Source: Ichthyophis bannanicus
Lineage: Eukaryota; Chordata; Amphibia; Gymnophiona; Ichthyophiidae
NCBI GenBank assembly: GCA_033557465.1
Contig: CM066045.1
Location: 137,103,596-137,167,595, forward strand
Length of the DNA: 64,000 nucleotides
Reading direction: 5' to 3'
The notes beneath the pieces are model-generated. The model saw nothing but the letters and a program-made list of their open reading frames with translations, was not told the origin of the DNA and did no database searches. Made by a program: the position numbers and the translations under genes. This document shows positions 1-11,672 of this stretch, one piece after another. Within the stretch, counting starts at the first letter, position 1. Every line of letters begins with the position of its first letter.

Positions 1-128
1 TCTTCTTTCTCTTAAAAAAAAAAATCTGTGAAGAAAATAATTTCTTCAATGCCATCTTAGGCCTATGCCTTCCATTTTGTCACAGACACAATAGAAAAAC
101 CATCTACATGTTTTAAGAAGTGTTCTAA

Positions 129-1758
129 GTGAAGGCAGTACCATCTCGGCCACAGACACCCCATGACTGGTGTCTAAAATGCTTAGGGCCTGATCATCAG
201 CTATCGGAATGTCCTCTCTGTAGAAAGATGACAAAGAGAGGCCTACAGAATCAAGCTGCAAAGCTTGGCACCCTCTTTGCCTCTGACACCATCTCTTTAG
301 CATCAACGTCATCAAGAGCTTCATCTTCCTCGCAAGGATCTCAGGTATCGAAACCTAAGTCTTCATTGAAGGCTGGCTGCCCCCCTCAAGGGTAGATCTC
401 CTAAGCATCAAGATGCCTCAGGCGTTGCCCTGGAGGGGACACACCAGCCAAACAACCCCGGCGGTAGGACCTTCCCTCCAAAGCCTTATTGGGGTCCCAG
501 GATGCTCCTGAAGCCTCCACCTCTGGAGTGCTCCTGGTGCCATGCTCCAGGGATCGTCGCCCACAATTCGGATACTGATACCCAGGCATCAGCAAGCTCC
601 ATGGATCAACATATCCTTGCCATCAAACAGAGCATAGTGGCCTTATTGGTGGCCTTGGTTCCAGTAAAACCCTTACAGTTGGTTCCGCAGGTGTTGGTAC
701 CGACTTCATTACCGATTCAACCTGCATCGACTTTTTTGCTGCTTTCCATGCTACCGTCCTTGCCAGCCCTCGAATCCGTTTCTAGTACCGAGGTTCCGAC
801 CACACAGATTCCAGGTACCGGCTTCGACCGGTACAGAGTTCGTACGGAGCAGGAATACCCTGCCCGATGATACTTTGAGTCTTCAGATTCTGATTCATTG
901 GATGAGGAATCGACCGATACCCGAGACATGCAAACTATTCCGGAGGGCCCATCTCCGTCCCCACAACGTCGCATATCCCCACCAGAGGACATGTCTTTTC
1001 AAGATGTTATTCGCAATGTTGCTAGGAGTCTGTCCATAACAGTGACATTGGAGAAAAAGCCTAGTGCTGAAGAACTGGAAATTCTTCAATACCCCACAGC
1101 TCCAAAAGAGGCAGCTACGCTCCCTATCCATCGGATACTTCACGACCTCATGCTTTGAATGAGGGAGACACCTTTAACCATTTCTCCTCATACCCAACGA
1201 CTTAATACCGAGTACCGAAGTGTCCCAGTTTCCAAAAGACACAATTGCCACACCATTCCATGGTAGTGGAATCGGCAATATGTCGGATCAAGAGCGCAAA
1301 AGCTCGACACTTTTGGTCAATGTTGTTTTCAGACCTCCATGCTATCTGCCAGGATTAATTTGTACATACTCTATACGGGTATGTTCCTTAGAGAGGTGGC
1401 TAAGGATATGGAGTTAATGGCTCCTCTTCTCCCTGAGAACAAGAGGGCAGATTATCTAACCCTTGTGAAACATGCTCAGAATGTTTCAAAGTTTGTTAAC
1501 AGAGCAACTTGTGATTGCTTTAAATGCATCGGTGCACACAGGATTGCTTGGCTCCAGGCACCAGATCTTGAACAATGGGTTCAAGATAAACTGGGTAATA
1601 TCCCTTGCACTGGTGAGAATCTTTATGACAAGGATTGGCAGGAGAAGGCCTCTCAGTTGGAATCTGTGAACACTACCCTCAATAGGCTATCTAGATCTAC
1701 TGCCAACCCAGCTAAAAAGAAAGCAGCAAAGAAAGCTTCTTATACCCCTGCTGTTTAG
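129..1758 (+). pseudogene. DIRS Gag-like protein remnant (copy 1)
   Basis: Broken Gag-like region. The start (about 129-395) has a cysteine/histidine motif, CLKCLGPDHQLSECPLC, as in many DIRS Gag N-termini. A Ser-rich stretch follows, then separate frames at 898-1158 with EDMSFQDVIRNVARSL and at 1339-1758 with a helical segment. The same EDMSFQD/REDMSFQD motif recurs in the second copy near 8125, which supports one Gag-like protein now split by frameshifts. Gag would package the RNA in a cytoplasmic particle. No intact product can be made. Assignment rests on position upstream of the RT and on similarity among the copies in this window. Confidence 0.7.
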
Positions 1759-3600
1759 TGTCAGCATCACGCTCCTCAGAATGGGGCAACAGCATCCAAA
1801 AGAGCAAAAGAAGGCTCAGATTCCCAAGTCTCAGCCACCTCAGCAGACCCAGACTTCTCTGGGTTTTTGACTCCTTTCTAGAGAACATAGCTGCCCTACC
1901 TCTGGAAAGTCCCGATCCTGTCCACATTCCCAGCAGACTCTGTCACTATGCCCAAAGGTGGCATCTCATCACCTCGGAGCAGTGGACACTGGAGCATCTC
2001 ATCCCTTGGAGCATGGATACAAACTTCATCTACAAAGTCTACCCCCCCCCCCCCAAGACTTCACCAAGAGAGTTCTGTTCTCAACCCCCTCTCACTGCTC
2101 TGTTGCTACAAGAGGTCACCTCCCTTCTCCTGCAAGGTGCAATAGAAGAGGTTCCACCATCCCAGCAGGGAATGGGCTTTTATTCTCTATACTTTTTCAT
2201 CCCAAAGAAAACAGGAGATACAGGCCCATTCTGGGCCTCAGTGAACTGAACAAGCACCTCCTACGGAAGAAATTCAAAATGATCTCCCTAGGGACCCTTC
2301 TTCCCTATCCCCAGAGTCAGGATTGACTCTATTCTCTAGATCTAAAGGAAGCATACATTCACATTCTTATTCATCCACAGCATAGAAAGTTCCTGCGCTT
2401 CATGTTCCAAGGAAGGCATTATCAATACACAGTCCTGCCTCTGCCCCAAGAGTCTTCACAACATGCATGGCGGTAGTAGCCACATTCTTAAGGACTCCAG
2501 GGATATTTGTCTTCCCTTACTTAGACAACTGGCTCATACAGGCAAGCACCTCTCAAGAAGCCAGTCTATCCTTCTCACGCACCATGCAGGTGTTACAACA
2601 CTTGGGATTTGTCATAAATCTTCCAAAGTCCCAACTTGTCCCCTCTCAAACTACAGTTCATAGGGGCCCTCCTAAACACTCAGCAATCAAGGGCATTTCT
2701 GCCCCAGCTCAAGCATGCCTCAAGAACTTTCTTACAGCTCGAGAAATGCTACAGCTTCTGGGTCATATGGCATCAACGGTGCATGTTGTTCCATATGCCC
2801 GCTTACACATGCGCACAGCCCAGTGGACAATAGCATCCTAGTGGTCTCAAGCATCTGGTCACCTAGGGGACAAGATAACGGTCTCTACCCTTCTGATCTT
2901 GTCTCTCCAGTGGTGGTGATCTCCAGAAAATCTCCTTATAGGGTCACCTTTTCAGATGCCAGCACATCAATGTACCCTGACGACAGATGCATCCAGACTG
3001 GGCTGGGAAGCTCATCTGGACTCTCTCTCCACTCAAGGGTTCTGGTCCCAGCAGGAGACACAACTCCACATAAATCTGCTGGAACTCAGAGCCATTCTCA
3101 ATGCTCTCAAAGTCTTCCAGGACCATCTTCGTTGCCACAGAGTCCTAGTCTAAACTGACAATCAAGTAGCCATGTTCTACGTGAACAAGCAGGGCGGAAC
3201 AGGCTCTTGGACCCTCTGTCGCGAGGCTCTACTTCTCTGGTCCTTACAGCCGTACATCATTGCATTCACCTCCATGCTGTGTATCTCCCAGGCAAGCACA
3301 ATGTCTTAGCGGACAAGCTAAGTTGAATCCTCCTTCCCCACGAGTGGTCTCTTCATGTAGACAAGGTCTCTCACATTTTTCAAATCTGGGGGACTCCAGA
3401 GATAGACCTGTTCGCAAGTTCTAAGAATGCCAAGCTCCCTCGCTTCTGCACCAGGACTCCTAAACTGGACAGCCAGCAAGTGGATGCTTTTCACCTCTAC
3501 TGGGGTCAAGGCTTCTTATATGACTTCCCTCCCATTCCCTTAATTCCCAAGACTCTTTTCAAATTCCAGAGAGCAAGGGCTTCATGATACTCATAGTCCC
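1758..3600 (+). pseudogene. DIRS reverse transcriptase / RNase H remnant (copy 1)
   Basis: Pieces of a DIRS RT occur in shifting frames: FFIPKKTG near 2200, SLDLKEAYIHILIHPQ near 2340, then the active-site segment FPYLDNWLI near 2510, where the usual YLDDW has become YLDNW and a catalytic aspartate is lost. RNase H follows (LTTDASRLGWEAHL near 2980, then TDNQVAMFYVNKQGG near 3160), and further on a decayed methyltransferase-like stretch to about 3600. A run of C residues at 2041-2054 sits at one frameshift. The enzyme would have copied the element RNA into cDNA; this copy is inactive. Confidence 0.85.
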
Positions 3601-3699
3601 AAGCTGGCCATGTCAACCGTGGTACCCTCTCTTTCTAAGTCTGTCTCAGGCTTAACCCATAGATCTGGGGTCTGCTCAAGATCTCCTCTCTCAGGAGGA

Positions 3700-4794
3700 G
3701 GGGATGTCGCTCCATCCCAATCCGCAGTCTCTCCATCTCACAGCATGGCTGCTGAAGACATAGCCTTCAAGACATTAACCTTCCCCAGGAGGTTAAGGAC
3801 ATCCTTTTAGCTTCTAGGAAGCCATCCACCAGACGGTCCTATGCTTTCAAGTGGCATAGGTTTTCTTTCTGGTGTTCTCAGAAGAATCAATCCCTTCTCA
3901 GCTCCGGTGGAGGCACTACATGAGTATCTCCTCCAACTATCTTCTTCTGGACTCAAAACCAACTCGGTAAGAGTACACCTAAGTGCAATTGTGGCCTCTC
4001 ACATGCCCTTAGGTGGCCAGCCCATCTCTTCTCAGCCGCTCATAGCACACTTCATGAGGGGTCTTCTATTAACCAAACCTCCCATTAAGCCGCCTCCAGT
4101 GGCATGGGACCTTAATGTTGTTCTAGGACAGCTTCTCAAGCCGTGCTTTGAACCTCTAGCCACTACTTCACTTAAGTGTCTCACATGAAAGGTCATCTTC
4201 CTTATTACCCTCACTTCAGCAAGGCACATTAGTGAGCTCCAGGCCTTGGTGGCTGACCCTCCTTATACATGGTTCCACCATAAGGTTGTCCTTAGGACTC
4301 ATCCTCACTTAATGCCAAAGGTGGTCTCACCCTTTCATCTGAACCAGTCAGTCTACCTTCCTGTGTTTTTTCCTAGACTGCACTCATCTAGGGCAGAAGC
4401 AACCCTCCATACTCTGGATTGTAAATGTGTCTTAGCTTTTTATCTTCAGAGGACTCGAGAGCACCGGAAAGCTTCTCAGCTGTTCATCTCCTTTAACTCT
4501 AGTCACTTCGGGTTGCCAGTCTCCAAACGTACACTCTCCAAGTGGATAGCTGACTGCATCACCTTTTCTAATGAGAAAGTAGGTCTCCCCTTCGAGGGTC
4601 ATGTCACTGCCCATAATGTTCGAGCCATGGCTACCTCGATGGCAAATCTACGGTCTGTAGCTATTGACGAGATCTGCAAAGCAGACACTTGGTCTTCGGT
4701 CCATACTTTTGCCTCTCACTACTGTATGGACAAGGACTCCCGCCAGGATGCCATGTTTAGCCAGGCTGTTCTACGGCATCTCTTTCAGACTTAG
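3700..4794 (+). pseudogene. DIRS tyrosine recombinase (copy 1), nearly full length but broken
   Basis: Tyrosine recombinase of the DIRS group, which would integrate the circular cDNA. The N-terminal part (SRKPSTRRSYAFKWHRF near 3820) is in a different frame from the rest. From 3841 the frame is open to 4794 apart from one TGA at 4186-4188, where related copies keep an amino acid. The C-terminal catalytic region shows SARHISELQAL (first arginine), AHNVRAMATSMA (H-x-x-R) and SVHTFASHYCMD with the nucleophile tyrosine. Despite the frameshift and stop, the catalytic residues are retained. It lies directly upstream of the terminal repeat region, as in other DIRS elements. Confidence 0.85.
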
Positions 4795-4919
4795 AGCAAC
4801 TCTTACCCTCTGTCCCGAGTTTTGATACCAGACATCCATGCAGGATACATGACCTCTTTAGGAATACCTGTGAAAATCCACAGCTGATTCTGAGGTCATC
4901 TCTCTGGCATCTTCTAGCT

Positions 4920-5240
4920 AGGGAGTCCCATATGTGAAGACTACATTCCTGCTTGTTCCTGGAGATAGCATAGTAACAGCTGATCTCCGGGAACAGCAAG
5001 AATTCAGTCTTTGCTGCTCATCCTCCTCCTCTAGGAGTTGTAGGTCTTCTTTTTCTTTCTCTCCTTTTATCTCAGCTACAGACTCAACTGAGGAGGGAGA
5101 GTTGGAAAGGCGGGAAGGCAGCGGGATGCTCCCAAAAGCTTTCCTATTGGATGCTGGGGAGCATTCCCGCACGGGCTCTGTCAGTATTGACATCACCCAT
5201 ATGTGAAGACTAAATTCCTGCTGTTCCCGGAGATCACCTG
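4920..5240. repeat. DIRS terminal / internal complementary repeat region
   Basis: The string catatgtgaagacta occurs at about 4930 and again near 5200, each time followed by attcctgct-gttcc-ggagat. Between them lies the reverse complement, atctccgggaacagcaagaat, at about 4982-5003. Such short inverted and direct copies are expected from the inverted terminal repeats and internal complementary region of DIRS elements. The second copy probably marks the 5' terminus of the next DIRS element. Exact ends cannot be set by eye. Confidence 0.5.
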
Positions 5241-5965
5241 TTACAGGTGAGTATCTACACTTTCCTGCCTGCCATCGGTAGTGTCGAGTCCAGCAATCGC
5301 GGTTCCACCTCTGATCTGGTGCTTTTTTCAGTACTTTAATTTTCTTATTGTTTTTTTTCTGCCCATCTGGGCTTCTGGTCACAATTGAGCTGTTTGATTT
5401 TGCCATGGCTATCTTCCAGACATGTCCCAGAAACTGGCCAGAGCGTTCAAGAAATGCACCAAATGTGCCTGGACTATCTCTGTCACCGACAAGCACAATT
5501 GTTGCCTCCAGTGTCTGAGTCCCAATCACCAGCCCTCTTCTTGTAATTTGTGTCTACAGATGACAAGGAGAGGCCTGAAAGGTCGAGAGAAGCAGAGAGA
5601 ATCCCTCTTTGGCCAGAGGTCTGATTCAGCGTCTTCAGGACCGGCGGCAAGGGCTCGGCTCTGCCGAAGGTGCACTGACATCGAGAGATTCCCGTGCTTA
5701 TTTGGAGCCGAGGGCCTGTAGTGCCCTGAAGCACTGGCTGTTGGCTAGTCCCCACTTGGAATTGAAGAAGACCTCGACTCCATCAATGTTGAAGGGGGAC
5801 CCTTCCGAGCACCGAGTGAAGCCCCTTGTGCATCAGCATCAGAGCCCTTCCCAATGCGATGCTGAGAGTGATGGCCACGAATAGCTCACCAAGGTGTCCC
5901 AGAGAAAGGAATCAACCTCCATAGTATTGGAGTGGCACCGACCATCTCCCGATGATAGACACCAT

Positions 5966-7407
5966 AAACACGCCATTGTCCGTCCCATCCTAAAGTCCCG
6001 TTCTTCTGACCCTTCTGTTCCCTCTAACTGGCGCCCTGTATCCAATCTCTCTTTTCTCTCCAAATTTCTTGAGAAGCTGGTCTTTATACAACTCTCCTCT
6101 CACCTTGAAGCCTCCCTCACTCTTCACCCCCGTCAATCTGGTTTTCGTCCCGCCCACAGCACTGAAACTGTTCTTCTTTCCCTTCTTAATGAACTTCACG
6201 CTGCTCACGACCGTGGTCTCTATACTTTGGCTGTTTCTCTTGATCTCTCAGCTGCTTTCGACCTAGTGGATCACCGCACCCTCCTCATTCGTCTTCGGGA
6301 AGCAGGTCTTTCTGGTGTGGTTCTCCAGTGGTTTCATTCTTTCCTCTCTTGTCGTTCCTTCTCTGTAGTTTCCGGGTCCTCTTCCTCTGCCCCCACTCCC
6401 CTCACTTGTGGGGTTCCTCAAGGGTCTGTTCTTGCTCCACTTCTTTTTAATGTTTTCTTAGCTCCCCTCGCTCTTCAAATCCAACAGTTTGGCATCTCCG
6501 CGTATTATTACGTGGATGACATCTTTCTTTTGCTTCACACTGACTCCTTCTCTCCTGACATCACCCCTCTCAATCAATGTCTTGCTGCTATCGCCTCCTG
6601 GTTTTCCTCTAATTTTCTCCACGTGAATCCCTCTAAGTCTCATGCCATCTGGTTTACATTTGGGGGTCCCTCTCCCACATGCGCCCCTTCCTTCTCCTCA
6701 CAGTCTATTCCCCTTGTTTCTTCACTCCGCTATCTGGGTGTTATTCTCGATTCTTCTCTCTCCTTCAAGGATCATATTTCTTCTATCGTTCAGCGCTCTT
6801 TTTTTCCCTCAGACAACTTCGCTCTGTCCGCCCTTTCCTTTCCTCCCCTGCTCTGGCCACTCTTCTTTTTTCCTTCGTGATGTCTCGTCTCGTCTCGACT
6901 ATTGTAATGTCTCCCTCGCTGGTTTGCCCAAATCCCAATTGTCCCGTCTTCAACGTGTCCAAAACTCGGCTATTCGTCTCCTAGCTCACGCCTCTCGTTT
7001 CGATCATGTTACCCCGCTTCTTCTTCACCACCATTGGTTGCCTATCTCCTTTCGTGTTCAGTATAAAATTCTTATTCTCACACACAAGGCTGTCCACACT
7101 GGTTCCCCCTCCTATCTTGCCGATCAGATACACTTCCGCCCCCCCCCCCACCGCCTGCTTCGCGCCATTCACACATCGTATGTTTCTCCCCTCCCCCTCT
7201 CAGGCCCATCTTGTCTCTACTCGTTCCTCTGCTTTCTATTTCTTGGCCCCAAGCCTCTGGAACTCGCTCCCCCCCGCGCTCCGTGCAGAAGAATCTTACC
7301 AATCCTTTAAATCACAACTCAAGACCCATCTCTTCAGTCTAGCGTTTGACCTCCCGCCCTTGGTTTCCCCTTCCCCCTCCGCAACCTCCTCTCCCCCCGT
7401 CCCTTGA
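5966..7407 (+). pseudogene. L2 reverse transcriptase, C-terminal part
   Basis: The RT domain is open from 5966 to 6880 (stop) and shows NWRPVSNLSFLSKFLEKLV, QSGFRPAHSTETVLL, SLDLSAAFDLVDH with a catalytic aspartate, GVPQGSVLAPLLF and the active-site segment YYYVDDIFLL, where V replaces the usual alanine of ADD. After a frameshift around 6830-6900 the downstream region resumes in another frame (RLDYCNVSLAGLPKSQLSRL, ARFDHVTPLLLHHHWLPI) and ends with SLWNSLPPALRA near 7260. The enzyme would prime reverse transcription at a nicked genomic target. This copy is inactivated by the frameshift and the lost 5' half. Confidence 0.85.
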
Positions 7408-7597
7408 TGTTGTAACTTTATGTTGTAATCCATTGTTCTTTTATCTCTTTCTTACCTTTCCTATCCTATCATTTTATTGGCGTTCCTTTTCTTTTTCCCA
7501 CAGCCATATTTTAATTTTGGTTTTAGGTATATTGTAAACCGCTCAGGTGCCTTTGGTGTTGGGCGGTATAAAAAGTTTTAATAAACATAAACATAAA
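5966..7597 (+). mobile_element. L2-clade LINE, 5'-truncated
   Basis: Non-LTR retrotransposon inserted into the DIRS Gag region. It starts inside the RT domain (5' truncation is usual for LINEs) and ends with the L2-like 3' end: a gggcggtataaaaag box and a short tail of taaaca repeats at about 7565-7597. The pentamer accat occurs at 5961-5965 and 7597-7601 and may be a short target duplication, though this is weak evidence. C-rich runs in the 3' part are typical of this sequence's base bias. Confidence 0.85.
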
Positions 7598-9289
7598 CCA
7601 TGTCGATACCCCTGCAGGGACGCCAAAGACATTGGTTGAAGCTGCTCAGGCCCCAAGGTTTTCAAACACAGCAGCCATGGAGGCATGCATTCAGGCACTT
7701 GAGGCTCACATTGCCTCGATGCTAGAGAAACAGCTGGCTGATCCTTCAGTACCCAAAGCATAGTCTTCGACCACTGTGCAGCTGATCCTCAAAATGCATG
7801 CCTTGCCTGCAGAGGCATCGACATTGAGGCATTTGAGAGATAAGACGCTGGTTCCTGGGGGTGCCATCTCTCTCTCTCTCGAGTGTGATGAGTTCTGATG
7901 TCCCGACAAAGCCCCGAAAGCACTCTAAGAATCATCGATCCTGTCTATGTTCTTATCTCCCTTGGATCCAGAGGGAGCTCTGGGCTGTCTCAGAGGTACT
8001 TCGATTTCCTCTCAGAGTTTGACTCTGATGGCTGGGTTACCGATTAATCAGAAAACCCGTCTAAGGCTAGGTCCCTTGAGCTTCCCTCGGACCTCTCCCC
8101 TCCACAAGTACGGTGACAGTCTTCTCGAGAGGACATGTCCTTCCAGGACTTCCTGAGGGATATGGCCAAGGCCATCCCATTTTCCCTGGAGATGAAGGAT
8201 GAACCCAGTACTCCTCGGCTCCTAAGGAAGCGGTGACAGTGACAGTGCACCATATCCCATAAAGGCTGCAAATGAGGATGTGGGAAAACCCCCACACTAT
8301 GCTTTCTGTCAATAGGAGGTTGGACTCGATGTACTGGGTTCAGAAAGCCCCAGGCTTTGAGAAGTCTCAGCTTCCGCACCACTCCTTGGTGGCTGAGCCA
8401 CCCTTAAGAGGATTAGGAGCACCATGACTCATTCCTCAATGCCCCCAGATAGGGAGGTTTGGACACTGGACTCCTTTAGCAAGAGGTGCTTCCAAAGATC
8501 CATGCTCGCAACTGGAATGCTCTCCTACCAGCTCTACATGAGCATGTTCCTGAACTATCTCATGTGCGATCTCATCAACCTATGCCCTGTCTTCCTGCTG
8601 GAGAAGCTGGAGTTTCATCTTATCCCAGTGGGCCATGGCAAAGACTTCTTAAAGTTCATAGTCAGGGCAATGTAGGACACCTTTAAGACGGTCTCTAGAG
8701 CAGTGGCTGTGGGTATTGGAGCCCGCCGCTTTGCCTGACTTAAGTCTTCCAACCTGGAGCAGTTGGTGCAAAATAAGCTGGTGGATGGGCCATGCTGGAG
8801 AAGAGAACCTCTTCAGAGAGCAGGTGGAGTAAAAGGCTGACGTCACAGAGAAGCAGCACATCACCCTCACCAGGCTCTCGAGACACACATCTGATCTCTA
8901 TCACAGAAAGTATCAGGGAGGAGGCCAGAAGGTGGTCTACTACCCATGAAAGCGCAGGTACTTTCCTGGTCCTCAAGCCTCCTAGCAAAAGTCCCAGGCT
9001 GCTTGCCTGCCACGTCGGGAAAAGCCCCAAAAGGCTCAGCTTGCCCCACAGCCCATACTAGGGATGGGGTTTTGACTGGTTCCTTTGGAGCATAGCCAAT
9101 CTACCGGTGATCACAGAAGGGAATGCTCCGGTAGAGGGATGGCTCGCTCTCTTTGCCACAGGTAGACAGTCATCACTTTGGACGTGTGAGTGCTACAAAT
9201 AATCCAAAGCGGCTACATGTTGCACTTGCTGAACGGCACCTCATTGCTCCCTGAGGGTATTTCTCCTTGACCCTCTGCATCAAACCTTC

Positions 9290-9720
9290 TTACGGGGGAA
9301 ATCTCTGCCCTCTTGGTCAATCATGCCATCGAGCCCGTACCTCAGGAACGGATTGGACGGGGATTTTACTCCAGGTACTTTCTGGTTCCCAAAAAGACTG
9401 GAGTGGGGGTGGGGGTTCAGCCCATCCTGGCCCTCAAAGACCTCAACACCTTCTTGGTGTGAGAAAAGTTCAAGATGGTCTTTCTGGGGACCCTGCTCCC
9501 TTATCTTCAGAAAGACAATTGATTATGCTTCCTGGATTTAAAGGAGGCGTATACCCACATACCGATCCATCCTGCCCACTGGAAATATCTCTGATTCATC
9601 TTGGGAGGACAACATTTTCAGTACAGAGTGTTGCCCTTCAGACTGATCTCAGCACCCCGAGTCTTCATGAAGTGCCTCACAGTGGTAGCAGCCTATCACA
9701 GAACTCTAAGGGGTTTCTAT
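9290..9720 (+). pseudogene. DIRS reverse transcriptase fragment (copy 2)
   Basis: Short N-terminal RT pieces are recognisable in different frames: FLVPKKTGVG near 9385, PILALKDLNTFLV near 9420, KFKMVFLGTLLPYLQKDN near 9470 and LDLKEAYTHIPI near 9535. They align in order with the equivalent stretch of copy 1 (2190-2400), including the phrase KMISLGTLLPY there. The active-site YLDD segment is missing, so the copy ends within the RT domain. Confidence 0.65.
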
Positions 9721-10177
9721 CTTCTCTGTGGGAGTCAGAGGGGAAGGGGGTTAAGAGTAACACAAAAAAAAAATCATTGAAATGTCTGAATGCTGGAATT
9801 GTACTGAGATGCGTACATGAAGCTTTCAGAGGTATGTGACATCATTTGGAAAAGATGTGAAAACACGCTTACCAGTAAATGGTGGACAGAGAGAGGGCAG
9901 AAAGGCAATCATGAGAGATAAATATGCCATCTTAGCATGAAGAGGAACATATGGCCCCCAGTATTGTTGTCAGAACACGGAGAGTTAAAGAGATATATTT
10001 CTTGGGAACTGAGGGGTGAGAGAGAACCAAGCAAGAGAACCAGGTAAAGAACTGAGTGAGGGGAGCAGAGGTCAGTTAACAATATAAATCTCAAATCACT
10101 CTATCGGTCTATTTCTCACAGAGTATATATAGAAGTAAATATCAAAAAGACTCTGTATTACAACTGGAAAGTAATAT
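9721..10177. other. No gene recognised; non-coding spacer
   Basis: No reading frame of note and no recognised repeat family. An A run lies at 9766-9774. The only structure seen is the 14-mer aacaatataaatct at 10078-10091, which recurs at 10549-10562 just beyond the inverted-repeat element. Confidence 0.4.
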
Positions 10178-10551
10178 GTTCTAAATAAAGACTGCAAATA
10201 CTTATGAATGTGAGACTTATAAAATGAAATTTTTATCGGCAGCTATGTGGTCTCAGTATCTCAGGGCCGAAGTCAGAAGCTCTGACTCATTACCCTCACT
10301 TTCACATCAACGACCACCAAATTGTAGCCACCTTATTTTTAAATATTTTCAAAATAATGTGTTGGGAATATCTCATTCAATAGCAGACAATAACAAAAAT
10401 TGCTTAGCTTTGTTTGATGTTGAGTTGTATAGTTCTTTCCCAGCAAAAATTGCTTAATTCGGCCCTGAGATACTGAGACCACATAGCTGCCGATAAAAAT
10501 TTCATTTTATAAGTCTCACATTCATAAGTATTTGCAGTCTTTATTTAGAAC
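10178..10551. mobile_element. Non-autonomous DNA transposon (MITE-like) with perfect 94-bp terminal inverted repeats
   Basis: A 374-bp unit whose ends (10178-10271 and 10458-10551) are exact reverse complements over 94 bp, starting gttctaaataaag. It is flanked by aatat on both sides (10173-10177 and 10552-10556), consistent with a 5-bp target duplication. The central 186 bp has no coding capacity. Long perfect TIRs with no ORF are typical of MITEs mobilised in trans. The superfamily cannot be told from the ends. Perfect TIR identity implies a recent insertion or gene-conversion-like maintenance. Confidence 0.8.
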
Positions 10552-10599
10552 AATATAAATCTGACAAGGCCCAAACTGATAATTGCAGAAAAAGGTCAA

Positions 10600-11672
10600 T
10601 GGAGAGGGGTGCAGATATGAGTACTTTTTGACATATTCATAAATGACCTGGAAAAGGGAATAACTAGTGAGGTAATCAAATTTGCAGATGACACAAAAGT
10701 GTTTAAAGTTGTTAAAACCCAAGAGGATTGTGGAAAACTGCAGGAGGATCTGGATAAATTGGAAGACTGGGCATCCAAATGGCAGATGAAATTTAATGTG
10801 GACAAGTGCAAAGTTATGCACCTAGGAAAGAACAACCCACACTATAGTTACAAGATGGAAGGCTCCACATTAGAAACCACCACCCAGGAAAAAGATTTAG
10901 GAGTCATCGTGGATAACATGTTAAAACCCTCCGCCCAGTGTGCAGCGGCGGCCAAGAAAGCAAATAGAATGCTAGGTATCATAAGGAAAGGGATGGAGAA
11001 TAAAACAAAGGATATTATAATGCCTCTGTATCGCTCCATGGTACGACCGCACCTTGAATATTGTGTGCAATTCTGGTCACCGTATCTTAAAAAGGACATA
11101 GAGTTATTAGAAAAAGTACAGAGAAGAGCCACCAAATTGGTGAAGGGGATGGAAGGCTACTCCTATGAAGAGAGGCTAAAAAGGTTAGGGCTCTTTAACC
11201 TAGAAAAGAGGCGGCTGAGGGGAGATATGATAGAGGTGTATAAATTAATGAATGGAGTGGAACGGATAAACGTGGATAAATTGTTTACGCTATCAGAATA
11301 TAGAAGGACTAGGGGGCATGTAATGAAGCTACAGGGTAAACTATTTAAGACAAATAGGAGAAAATATTTCTTCTCTCAACGTGTAATCAAACTCTGGAAT
11401 CTGTTACCGGAGGATGTAGTAAGGGCTGTTAGTATAGCTGGGTTTAAAAAAGGTTTGGACAAGTTCCTGGAGGAAAGGTCCATAAACCACTATTAAAAAG
11501 GGACCCAGGATATCAATGCTTGGCCTAGTACAAGCACTGCAGAACCTGTGTCTTTTGGGGAAACTGCTAGGTACGTATGACCTAGATTGGCCACTGTTGG
11601 AAACAGGATACTGGGCTTGATGGACCTCGGTCTGACCCAGTATGGCATTTCTTATGTTCTTATGTTCTTATG
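10600..11672 (+). mobile_element. CR1-like LINE, 5'-truncated, with near-intact 3' reading frame
   Basis: 3' end of a CR1-clade LINE. Coding sequence ends with a stop at 11494-11496. The 3' UTR contains the stretch meaning 'ggacctcggtctgacccagtatggc' in pieces and finishes with an octamer-type tail, ttatgttc repeated at about 11651-11670. The same family recurs at 52552-53263 and, inverted, at 59996-60812, each with a similar tail. Short octamer tails are typical of CR1 elements. The 5' end is truncated near 10600. Confidence 0.85.
10618..11496 (+). CDS. CR1-like LINE reverse transcriptase, C-terminal third (open)
   Basis: The frame is open from the RT active site FADDTKVF (about 10678-10701) through to the natural stop, with no internal stop. 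It includes [52 protein letters not shown] and [11 protein letters not shown]. It contains the end of the palm, the thumb and the C-terminal region of a CR1 ORF2 protein. It lacks the endonuclease and most of the RT because of 5' truncation, so it cannot act on its own. The open frame points to a fairly young insertion. Confidence 0.85.

Larger units (their letters stand above)
1..5240 (+). mobile_element. DIRS-type retrotransposon, copy 1 (decayed, 5' end outside or lost)
   Basis: A DIRS-group retrotransposon in plus orientation. The domain order is Gag-like protein, reverse transcriptase, RNase H, methyltransferase-like region and tyrosine recombinase, followed by inverted-repeat sequence near 4925-5240. 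DIRS elements integrate with a tyrosine recombinase instead of an integrase, so no target-site duplication is expected. All reading frames carry frameshifts and stops, so this copy is dead. Its sequence differs strongly from the DIRS copies at 13686, 37046 and 58663, so it belongs to another DIRS lineage. The 5' terminus is not seen, and the boundary with the next DIRS copy near 5200 is approximate. Confidence 0.85.
5422..8690 (+). pseudogene. DIRS Gag-like protein remnant (copy 2), interrupted by LINE
   Basis: The frame begins with an ATG at 5422 and reads MSQKLARAFKKCTKCAWTI, followed by a Cys/His motif CCLQCLSPNHQPSSCNLC like that of copy 1. The product is cut at about 5965 by the L2 insertion. 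Beyond the LINE, short frames keep Gag-like motifs: SREDMSFQDFLRDMAKAIPF near 8130 and a helical segment with LPALHEHVPELSH near 8530. Many stops and shifts separate these pieces. The domain would form the capsid-like particle; nothing functional remains. Confidence 0.65.
5200..9720 (+). mobile_element. DIRS-type retrotransposon, copy 2 (split by an L2 LINE)
   Basis: A second DIRS element in plus orientation, closest in type to copy 1. The Gag start is at 5422 and Gag-like sequence continues to about 5965. An L2 LINE interrupts it (about 5966-7597). Gag remnants resume at 7600-8690, and RT remnants are recognisable at 9290-9720. RNase H and recombinase are not seen, so the element is truncated at its 3' side near 9720. 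All frames are heavily broken. Confidence 0.75.
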
